From assembly GCA_030141605.1 (NCBI GenBank), contig JAQGDQ010000009.1, positions 217,001 to 281,000 on the forward strand: a stretch of 64,000 nt of DNA. The letters are read 5' to 3'. The translations under genes and the position numbers were made by a program. The notes beneath the pieces are model-generated. The model saw only the letters and a list, made by a program, of their open reading frames with translations. It had not been told where the DNA came from and searched no databases. Shown here piece by piece: positions 11,505-22,400 of this stretch (positions are counted from its first letter, which is position 1; every line of letters starts with the position of its first letter). Source of the DNA: Tubiluchus corallicola (Eukaryota; Priapulida; Priapulimorpha; Priapulimorphida; Tubiluchidae).

Positions 11505-11723
11505 CTAGTCACAGTAGTGCTCTATGCGTCCATCATTTTCAAAAGAAAGGCGTTTCTTCCAACAACTAACACAGTTCCTTAGTTTTAAGGGGTATTTGAT
11601 CCAGGACTCAATAATTTCTGCCTTTAGTTCATTAAGCGGCTGTGTGCGGTCATTGTACACTCTCTTTGAGCTTTTCCAGGTACTGTGGCCCAGGGGATTA
11701 CGTCCCGTTTTTTTCTTCACCAC
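11505..11723 (-). pseudogene. mariner/Tc1-like transposase C-terminal relic
   Basis: The minus-strand frame contains NPLGHSTWKSSKRVYND, then LNELKAEIIESWIKYP and a closing WKKRL-x6-GRIEHYCD. This is the order at the C-terminus of mariner-type transposases: NPxDYxxW around the third catalytic Asp, RVYN, a LxELKxAIxxxW helix, then RLxxCIxxxGxHxE. The position expected to hold the third catalytic Asp reads Gly (NPLG), and the upstream catalytic core is missing, so the copy is dead. The assignment rests on motif order recognised by eye. Confidence 0.6.
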
Positions 11724-13062
11724 AAAGCTTTATCAGTGCTTTATCTTTTGTGATAAAGACAATTTGTCGTAAACAAATTGATTTGTTTATTGTTTTGCCT
11801 CGAATCCTGTGACGTATTGAATGCTTTATGTACGCCGACAAGGCTGTTTTGCTACTCTGCAAATTTTGTGTACGAAAAAGCACAACCAGTTTATTTGCTG
11901 AATAATCATTATATTTGTCACGTTGCTTACTAAAGAGATTTATTGTTCGACTCAAGCTGATGTCCCCGATTTCCCGTCAGCGTGTTACGTCAGAACGGAA
12001 GCGAAGCGATAGACCAATATACTTGAAGTAGATTGATGAATAGCCTGGCATTTAAATTTTTAATATGCAAAAGCTTTTTCGTCTTAACTTAAAAACCACC
12101 AAAGCTAAACCTATTACTTACACAGATAAAAGGCAACCAGATGAGGTGTTTCAACGACGAATAAAGTGAACAATTCTGCATTGTTGCCACGCCAAACCAA
12201 TTATAGTAATTCTGTCAGTACTTGTAGTACTAGTTCTATATTAAATCAGATCTAGTATGTCAGCTCAAACATTTTGTATTAATTCATAATGTACACTGAA
12301 AACGGTGCTGAAAATGGGTGGCAAAATTGACCTACGTCTCACGTGATCCACATAGATGTCATGATGGTATGATTCCAACAAAGCTAGAATGCATGCTGAT
12401 CCAGGCCTAATTCGTGTTATTCTACTGCACGACTATGTTATGTCATTTGTATGTAAATGGATACAAAAAATTTCAATTGCACTTTATCAATGCGCGTTTA
12501 GCCGCTTACCCACCCAAGTGCCCAAAGTGAATAGGCCTAGTGACCCATTAAAAAATAGCGACTCATTTCAGCTCTCTGAAAGCAAGCTAATCAAGCGCAG
12601 CCGTGTACGTTACGTTCTTACTAACGCATTGGGCCAAAGTTCGTGTGGATGTTTAAGCTTGACCTTGACCCTTCGCTTACTGATATCACAAATAAGTCAT
12701 TGTGCGACCATCTAAACGTTTAGATTAGATGCCAAAAGACCACTAAAAATGTCTGTGTTCAAATAAAAGTTTGTACAAAGGCAAAGTTGATACCAGAATG
12801 AGTGGCTTCCATTGCTAATTTACAAATTTATATAAATATTTAGAAATAAGTATGCATAGATGCATTTACTGCATTAAACATATAGGTAGTCTAAATTCGA
12901 AAAGCATGTGGCGCCATCTGTTAACAAAAATGTCAAGCTGAGTACAGAGACTAGTTGCTCTCTACAACATTAATTGCAACCATTATCATAATTGTTGTTG
13001 TAATTTAATAAGTCATTGCTAAAACAAACTGTGATAAGGCAAGCAGTCAATAGGCAGTTACA
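11724..13062. other. non-coding stretch, no gene recognised
   Basis: A 108-codon frame at 12389-12715 shows no domain, signal peptide or splice context and is probably chance. A TAGGCCTA octamer lies at 12532-12539. Confidence 0.4.
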
Positions 13063-13124
13063 ATGCCTCGTCTGATTGAGGAATTGAAATTTACCCTCTT
13101 ACGTGATGATCCAGTAGAGAAAAG
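13063..13124 (+). CDS. possible first coding exon of an unidentified gene
   Basis: An ATG in a fair context (ACAATGC) opens 20 codons beginning MPRLIEELKFTLL, ending at an AAAAG/GTTTGT donor at 13125 in phase 2. The residues look protein-like (amphipathic start, charged). I could not find the next exon, and the adjoining sequence is a retroelement tail. This may be coincidence or an exon of a gene whose rest I cannot trace. Confidence 0.2.
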
Positions 13125-13137
13125 GTTTGTTAGCTAC

Positions 13138-13154
13138 AATAATAATAATAATAA

Positions 13155-13189
<35 letters not shown>

Positions 13190-13310
13190 GCGCTTTATTT
13201 CACAAACATAAACACAAGTACAATTAGCAAATCACGTATTTAAATAAACAACGCATACAGGAACACGCCCCTGTAAAAACAGGGCTCTTTCTAAGTGTAG
13301 TTGATTAATA
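13138..13310 (-). mobile_element. retroelement 3' end with (TTA)n tail
   Basis: On the minus strand a short body ends in AATAAAGCGCTTATTATTATT, running into about 50 bases of (TTA)n at 13139-13190. A 3' end of the form 'xxAATAAAGCGCTTATT' plus a trinucleotide tail is typical of LINE/SINE ends in invertebrate genomes. The body holds a small hairpin CCTGT-TTTTA-CAGGG near 13268-13285. There is no coding sequence; this is a 5'-truncated insertion. Confidence 0.55.
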
Positions 13311-14107
13311 CATCTATGTATATATATATATATGGATTGAATACATTTATTCTTAGCAAAATTAATTCGTACCTCTTAATTTAGAATCACGTACTGTTGA
13401 AATTTTATGCACTTAATTAAGCAACAATTTCTTAACTTCCTCACAGCCGAATATCACAGGCTCACAGCTGAAAAAACGGAACGTGTTCCATTCTAAAAAT
13501 CACTTATTTTGTCACGTATCATCTAGTAAATGTAAACTGTTTTCGTCCAGGTTGCTTTATACAAAAAAGTTGCTGTCTGCGTTTTTTTGCGTCACACTGT
13601 TCTCTGCATACAATTTTTTTGCGGTATTCGACTTATCAATGATAAAGAATTTTGCAATCTAGTTTTTTGCTTACATGTGATTATTGTTGATTTTTCTGTT
13701 TAAATACGTACTTATGCAGCCTAATTCTTTTACATTAATTAATTTGCTTCCTTTTTGTAATTTTTGTAGTAAACTAGAACACCAAAACAATTTTCTTGTA
13801 ATAAAGATCTCCAACAACGTAAAACGTGTACTTTAGGCTCGCCCCGCTTTCGTGACGTATCATTCGGGAAGTATCCTGTTACCGATAATGTGCAATTGAT
13901 CCCACAGCGTGCTTATTTTTGTACAAGGTCCCTGGTAGCTTCTTGAGATCTGCCCGAATCTCGTGCAATTAGACCTGAACACGCACGACGTAAAAACCCA
14001 GTCAACTCAATCCGCGTTATTGCGCCAACTTCACATAAATAATGCCCGAACTTTCATACTATTTTGTGAACAGAAGCAGTAGCGTGAGTTTGTTAGCTCA
14101 AACCATC
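13311..14107. promoter_or_regulatory. upstream region of the LamG-like gene
   Basis: A (TA)n run lies at about 13321-13334. A CATAAATA element sits at 14033-14040, just before the first in-frame ATG at 14042. If the second ATG (14108) is the true start, the stretch 14042-14107 is 5' UTR. No other core promoter element is clear. Confidence 0.3.
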
Positions 14108-16426
14108 ATGAAGTGGAGAACGCCTCTGTACGTAATGGTGCTCATGTTTTTGCTAAGCGTCAAGTGCGCACAAGAGGAAGAAGAGGGGACGTTAGTAACT
14201 GAAAATAATGATTTAGAAAACTCGAGACAACAAAGCAAAGAAAGTGAGCAGGACTGCACTGCAGATGTGTATGCTTTACGGCAGAAACTACAGAGAGAAC
14301 AGGCAATCATGGAAAGACTTCAGAGTGCTTCAATTATCCATCCTTGCCATTGTCATTGTGATTCAGTAATTAAGGTTCAACCAGTGACTTGTCCGTCTGT
14401 GGAAACTGCATCCGCTGAGCTGGTTAAAAATTTGACTGACAGTATTAGTGAAAAGTTTAAATCTCTTCAAACTCAGAGTCAATGTAAGTAAAATGTTGTT
14501 CGCTCCATAACGGTCCAGACCATTTGCAGTTGAGATTAAAAATTTCCCCGTTATTTTGTTGTTAGACATTTGATGCGTGACCTAATTTTATCGTGTAGCT
14601 AGATCTTTATTTTAGACCGGGTCGTATTTTCCTATGTAGAAGCTTGTTATACACACACCTGTAAGTTTGCTGTTAAGCTACCGTAAGCTTATTATGTAGG
14701 AAAATTTACTTTTTTACTTGAGTTTAGGCCCACTTCTAAATGTCATTTGCAGAATGCCATATCCATGAGCTAGAGTCTAGACCCCAGAATCTGACTAACT
14801 GTTACCACGTGGGTGACAAATTGTAACGATGTCTTCCTGAAAGGCGTAGATGAAAAAAAGTTTGAAAGCAATTTGGCAGTTTAGCGGTAGTAATCACTGT
14901 TTGAAGTTGGAGGGTATGAGCATGACTGGAACTAAAAATTATTGGTTGGTAAAAATGTAAACTGCAATATTTTTGAAAGACCGGTTCAGTTACTACAAAT
15001 GACCACTCATAAGTTGGAAATTTTACCTATTGCATAATTGTATTTGTATGCGGGTCATTGCACAAAACAAACGCATCCTGGTTGCACATGGGACTACAAG
15101 CAATATAGTTTTTTTGCACTCGTTTTTGCAGCGCACTTGTGTTTGACTTTCAGGCCTTCACTATACACGTTTTCACAGAAATAAATGTTAAATTTTAAAT
15201 GGCGCCAAATGATCAGAGATCCTATTCTGTCTGTTAATGAGCACCTAAGTTTATTCGTTGCCGTTCTGCAAATAGTAGCCGCATCGTTACGGATCATTTC
15301 ATCACGCGTGTTGGTATAAACATAACTTGGTCACCTGTTAAAACTTGTTTGAGCTTATACTTTGGCCGGGAGATTTTAATTGATAGAATAATGTTTTTAT
15401 ACAATGTATGTGTAATCAGGTTTTGGGAAAGGGCCAAATTTGGGACCTTTTGACCTCTGAGTACGCACTTAATTAATGCACAGACACGTAAATGATGTAA
15501 TTATGCAAAACGCAACGGTAAGAATTGAGTTGGTCTTTCAAAAGATATCGTAAAAAACATTTTTCTCATCCGATAATTTTTGGTCCAGTCATGGCCATAT
15601 GCTCCGACTTGGCGCCGTGATGACTACCACTAAGCTACTAGTCCAAGCTTGCTTTAAACTTTTTTCATATGCAGACATTTGCCTTTCAATAAAACAACAT
15701 TGCAATTTGCCACACTCGTTCGTACCAAAATCTGATGTAACTTAAGGACTTAATGTGCTATTTATATAATTTTATTTTCTAAAATAACAATATTACAAGT
15801 ACGATACAAACGTAAAATGTACAATAACGAATACTTCTTAACTTTTTAACGTTTAGCTAACTTTAGTAACTTGCACCATGAAACATTTGTGGTCTATTAG
15901 TTTTACTAAACCATCTAGTACATAAAATAATGTTTTCAATAGGTATGACCAACTGGCAACACAAAAGTTACAAAGGTGTTATATTAGATACGAATATCAG
16001 AAACGAAAAAATTCTCATTCAAGTGTTTAATAACATTTGAAAATGCAGCAACAGTTCTTCAATGAAAGATTACTTAATTTATTAAAAACTATTTTAATTC
16101 ATAAAGCAGTCAGAGAAAGAAGCACAGAATAAATATTTTTATTGGGACATTTATAGCCATCCAGATTACGAGCAGCTATCTAAACGTCTAACAATTGCTA
16201 AACACAGTCCAAGGTTTAACAGCAAGTCGCCATCAAATGACATTCCCGTGGTGGGTTTGAGTGTGGATGGAAAAGTCCGCGGTTTGTATACATATGTACC
16301 TACTCGGACTGCTTGAAATATCACTGGTTTCATCGTGCGAGATTTACATTGAAATTTCAGACTATTCTCTGTACATGTTCTTTCTCTCTTCCTCTCTTTG
16401 TCTGTTTCCGTCTTTGACGCTACCTC

Positions 16427-16495
<69 letters not shown>

Positions 16496-19400
16496 ACCCC
16501 TATCTTTCTCTCATTTTCTCTCTTTCTCTATATCCCTCTGTTCTCTGTTGCAAAACATTTTTTCACTTCTGGCAACGTCTGTTCCAGTGAACTTGGATAA
16601 AGCCAAGTAAAACCTTGATGCTTTCTGTAAATGTATTGTTGAGTATTACGCTGAGAAGTGTGTTTTCTTGAAATCTAAAGCACTTTAATCACCAATATAG
16701 TAGATTGGACACCTACATGATTAATCTGACGTACTTTCTGAATTTTTGCATGTGTCATAGAATTGGTGTGTCCTGAGATGTCCATCACAGGTTGTGAAAC
16801 TTGTTGGACAGAAGACAGCAGGCATCAGCTGGGATAGCAAGCACTAAGTAATGAATGCATCTATTGTTGTGCATTAATTCTGCAGTTTAGGTAGCAGCAC
16901 ATGTGCGGCGTTGTTCAGTGTTGCCAACTGCCAGCTGAAAGCAAAAGACAAAAAAATATTTATTTACCAGATAACGTTTGACAGAAAACATTGTCAAATT
17001 TAAACTTACAATAACACAGTTAAGGATGCAACACCTAAACTGCCAGCTGTGGGGGTAGTTGTTGCTGGCCGAACGTGAATGGGTAATTCTTTTTAATCTT
17101 CTGACTGAATGAATCGTCTTTTCTTTGAAAGATGCGCACATGTGCTTAGCTAGTATATGCGTGAAAAATTACTGTACAAATTTAAAGTCCATGTAAATTA
17201 AAGTTTTCAAGCAATTAGATGACTAATTTCAAGTAATTGCGATACTTTTTGTCAACAATTGATTATTGTTATCGTTTGCTGAGATCGCCAGTTGGCGTTT
17301 TGTTTCCAGCAAGAGTGGCTATGCAAATCTGTGATCTCAGTGAAAACTACACAAGTATTGAGTTTACGAAATTAGGAGTGTTTACATTCACGATTTGCGG
17401 GTACTGAAAATTTTTTCAAACGCATTTTGCACTTTTTGTATTTCAAATTATTATAAACTCACTAACACAAATGTAATCATTTAGTACTTTATTACTAAAG
17501 TAATTGATACCAGAGACTTGTGGGAAAGTAATCCGCCCACAAATACCTGCTGTCTGGCTGTAACGTTCACCAAGCCATAATGTGGCCATCTAAGAACACA
17601 CCGATTCTGAAGCATACCAGAAAGCTCAAAAGGATCATCAAAATCATCGTTTATCTATCGATCATGTAGGTGATCAAATCGCGTCAAGATTTAAACAAGT
17701 CTAGCACACTACTTCGCTGAAGCCTGTCTTAACTATTTTGTGCACGTCTCTGATAATCAAAGAATAGGTCTGCGTAGTTTGAGTCAGTTGAATAAACGTA
17801 GCTTAGAAAAAGTTGTTTGTCTGCAGTTGGTGCAATGGCCTTGGGAAAACTTACAGACCGGAATGTCGTACAGGCCTGCCTTCCAGGAACTGTTTTCGTC
17901 CTTAATAAATAAATGAATCTCTGACATGCACAATTAATAAGGACCAAGTCGAGTAATCGACTTGCCTTCATTACACGTAGTTAATTCACTGGTTACTACA
18001 GCTAAGCTTTTGGCATGACGTTGCATGCTTCTTGATTGCTGGTCGTCTTGGACTTGGCTGAAAAAGTCGAAAATTCCGCAGCGGTTTATAGGCTGCGCAC
18101 TCCCTTCGAAGGTTTCTTTCTGTACTCATAGTCACTAGCAGAAGCAACAGGCAACATTACTCCTCTAAATGGCCAACTAATAGGCGGACAACCTCGAGCA
18201 TAATCAGCTATGCATATATTCCATACAAGTGTGAAGAATCATGTATTAACTACCCGTTTTTGGATGTGTGAAAGTGAATTAAATTGTAATTATTGATGAA
18301 TGTTGGAAATTCTCGAAAACTCGTACATCTGCATAAGATCTTTCACACAGGCCTCGACTTGCTGTATTCTCATTGGTGATGGTGGCGACGACGACGATGA
18401 CGGTGTTAGTGATGGCGGTAGTTATGATGATGAAGATATTGGTGATGATAGCATTGGTGGTCGTGATGATTACTTTTCATTTTTTGTTCATTTCTGCTGT
18501 TTTTTCCAATTTTTCTTTGCTGAATTTTCGTGCTTCGTCTCATACCTTCCTTCACCTTTCTTTTCTCCTTTTTTATTTCTTTTCTGTCTTTTCTTCTTTT
18601 CTTTCTTTCGCGCTTCCTTTGCTTTTCTGACATTCAAAACGAGCATCACAAATGATAAAATGTTTCAGGTAGCTCTACAAACAGTAAAAACGACATAGCT
18701 TACTTTCCATTTGATGGAAACTTCCATGAAGTTCTAGCCAGCCATGTCACTGTTGCACCTAAATGCCGGAATGGCCGCAATAACAGGTCGAATCCTCCCT
18801 GTCCTGCTTTCACTACAGGGGTAAAGCATCAAGCTCTGGAACTGAACTCCAAAATTCGAGACGCCGTTCTGGAACTGGAATATGAAGAGTTGCAGCGTTC
18901 GCTGTTTGGAGAGCATCTGACAATCAGCTTGTGGCATCGTTCTCACCACAAATTTGCAGCAAGTAAGACAATTTCCGTCGCGTGAACTGTGAAACCAAGC
19001 TTAAAGATTGTTAAATGCTTAATAAATTCATAGTGACAAGTACCGAGACATTGGCAGCTCAGCTTTCCTATAAACCTGAGCATGTACTAATTTAACTTAT
19101 AAATATCGTGTTTGTTGCTTCGTGACAGTGAATTTAGTTATTTATTATTTAAATGGCATGGTGAGTGTGAACTTTTTACTGTGAGCCAAGTAATGAGCCT
19201 GATACGGATTTTCTTGTTCTTAGTTCACAGTGTTGATTGTCAATGATGTTGATTAGTGTATTTTTGCTTAACCTTAATTAATTTTACATTAATTATAAAC
19301 ACTTCAATAACTGACAACGTCCAAATTAACAAATTAGTTTGATAGAGTTATTCTTATTGTTATTTCTTCACACAGATTCAACCCATTCTTCAAATGACCT

Positions 19401-22400
19401 TGAACTCGGAATGACGGGTCAATTTATAAACGAAACCGGAGAATGGGATTTAAACATTGGTGTGAAGAATAGCGCCTCAAATTTTACTAGAACAAGTAAG
19501 TAACCTAGCTGCTATTATTTGCTATTAACCTGGAATTTTGTATGTAGCATTGCCATTTGTAGGAGAGTCCTATAATTATAAAAATAACACTTAAGCAAAG
19601 ACATAAATTTTATTCCAATACGAACATCTACTCGTCTGTAACGTTTCGTCCAAAACATTATCATGGTTATGCAACAATCCACCTAATGAAATATATAGTG
19701 TATGAAAATCTCAGAAATTCACATTGTGATTTCCTTTGCTTTTCACAATGTGGATTTTTGTAATTTTTATACATTTTCGCTATATTTTTACTAGGTGGGT
19801 TGTTGCGCGATCATGGCCATTGCAGGTGAGCTCAGTTGAGGTGGTGTTTGTGTTGGAATAAAAGCCATGTCTTTGCTTTAGTTGGGTGTTGGCTGTTATT
19901 TTCATTTTAACAATCGATTACTTTGTAATTTCGCATATTAATCGTACCAATTTCATGTTATTAAGTTCTTGGAGTCTGATCACGCCGTAGATAAAAAGAG
20001 ACTTATCAGTTATATGCACAATTTGGTATCTTCATTATTACGTGGATTACTGTTTGGCATAATTAACAGTATTTTAAAATATTTCAGAATTTCATTGTAT
20101 AAAGCTTAGAATTTCGTGTTTAATTTAGTTTTGTACGTAGGTGTGAAAGCTGATCGCTGGCACCATTTTGTAATGACCACAAATGGTCACAGAGGCGCAG
20201 AAAAGTTTTACGTCGACGGTCTTGAAGTTCCAAGTAAGTTTTGAGTTCCAATGATTTAACTGAAATGCCTAAAGTGGCGTTTATGTAGCATGCGTATGCG
20301 TTTTCCACTTTCGGAACAGTCTGCGAAGTAGCCTGCGGAAAAGATCAATAGGAAATAGCTGCAGAAAAACAATAACGCATACGCAGGCTGCATAAATGCG
20401 TGCATTGAAAACAATATAAACCGATTTTACCTATTCCTCACCCCCTCCTCCCAAAAAGCATCCGCAGCCGGACGCTGGGTAAACGCCACTTACATTTCTA
20501 TTTTTACTAGGCAATGGAAAACAATGTATAACTAGTTGACGATGTTTCTGATGTGGTCAAAAACTGAAGGTTTTGCAAACGACAGTTACAGAATTAGGCA
20601 TTGAAATGACTTTGGTCTTGTTTGAATGTCATAATTTTGATTTAACTGAATTCGCATTGCTAAATTACGTAAAAATTGCACTTCAAAATGAAATTGAAAC
20701 TTGTAAGCTTTTCTACCAGTGACCTGTCGGCCATAGGTCATCCAATTACCTGTCAGCTTATGTCATTCAATTTAACTCACACGAGATCTTTCAATTGCTA
20801 TGTACTACAGTCTACTGTCACTTGACCCTGGAAGCATTTGTCACATTGACCCCTATTTTACCCCTGCGGGGTTTGTAGGTCAATCAATCTCAATGCAGCT
20901 TATACCATTTCATTTGTCTCATTAGGACCTTTTACTTGATATGTTATGCCATGTTGCTCGACTTTCCAGGCATTTCTGGTCCCCGCCCCCCAGTTTTCTG
21001 TCTTTGCCCCTAGCAGACTCTCCATGACATTTGACACATACAAACATAGTTCCTTTTACCCAGAGAGTGCACCCTCTGAGTTTTGTGTCACTAGCGCTCT
21101 ACGACTAAAAGGTCACTATTACCCCGGATTTTTGCTTTTGGTCTGTCTCTTCTTCTTTAGTCGGTCTCTACTTTAAAACCACACGCTGTAAATTTTGTGA
21201 CCCCAGCTTGCAAGTCCAATGGGCTTGTAAACCTGTTTAAGCGAAATATTTCTATTTCAGCGAAATAAGGGAGACTTAATGCAGAAATAACTATGAGAAT
21301 CAAGAAGATTTTGCTATTGCTATTGCAAAATCTTAATTAACAATGCCTAATTACTTCGCCATGCCTAGGATTTACGTTTGAACAAATTTATTTTCTCACT
21401 AAAGTGCATTCACTTTTTTTGAATTATAATTACCAAAATTCTAAGAAATGATATAAAATCAAGGAATAATATACAAAATGATTCGAAATATAAATTTCAG
21501 TTTTGTGAATACCTACCAAGCCCCATTCTAAACGAAAAACTGTGCAAAATTCGTAGCTCAAGTACTTGTAAACAACTAGGTTGCTTTTACAGTAAACTAC
21601 AACGTACTTAACATTATAATTATATATTTATTTTGTTGTACTCTATAAAAAAATCATAGCTTCACTTGTTTGTGTTCTTTTTCACTTTGACTCTGATGCT
21701 ACTAGTTGTGAAATTCCTTGGCAACTTGAAGATGATTAATCTTGGATAATTATTCAAGACACGACTCTAATGCTACTAGCTGTCAAATTCCTTGGTAACT
21801 TGAAGATGTATAACGCATATTAATTTTCATGGGTTTTTACACAAAGCTTTTTCAAAATTTTGTTAGCGCTCTCAGGCAGTAAGGAAATCCCCGTCATTAG
21901 TCATTCATCTCCTGACATGTAACATTAGACTGGCATTACAAACGCGTTAGTGAGATGTAATGGGCCGGATTGGGAAAAACTTTTTTCAAAATCACCTGGG
22001 ATCATGTTAGTATTTATGACACTCGATAAAATTAAGACAGAGCGGGGTTTTCTCAACTGAACTATGATCTCAACAAACACGGTTGCAAGGATACCATTGG
22101 TAATACTGTCAGTCCTAATTGTATGTGCGGCTGTAATTATGAAAATGTTAAGCATTATATGTTGTAATATCCGTTGCACGCCGGGATCGGGGGGGGGGGG
22201 GCGCTCGAGCGAAGTTCATTTAACCTGTATAATTCAAATTTCCTCCCACTTAATATTAGTGAATTAAACATGGAATCTAAAATCCACACTTTATTATATG
22301 GTAACTGACTTTTCAATCTTGACCAAAATAAAACTATTTTTGATTTAACGCAGGAATTAATGAAAACTTCAAGCGGAATCAGTAAACGTTAATTTAACAT

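Noticed and set aside
12389-12715. 108-codon frame
   Set aside because: No signal peptide, domain, splice context or composition bias to support it.
16108-16314. Open frame with protein-like text (YFYWDIYSHPDYEQLSKRL) in intron 1 of the LamG-like gene
   Set aside because: The acceptor is weak, the frame does not fit the phase-1 join, and exon 1 joins exon 2 cleanly without it. It could still be part of another gene or a decayed element.
18300-18698. 132-codon frame with an Asp/Gly run then a Phe-rich run
   Set aside because: It arises from GAT-rich simple sequence and the pyrimidine tract before the acceptor of exon 2. The real exon starts at 18669 in a different frame.
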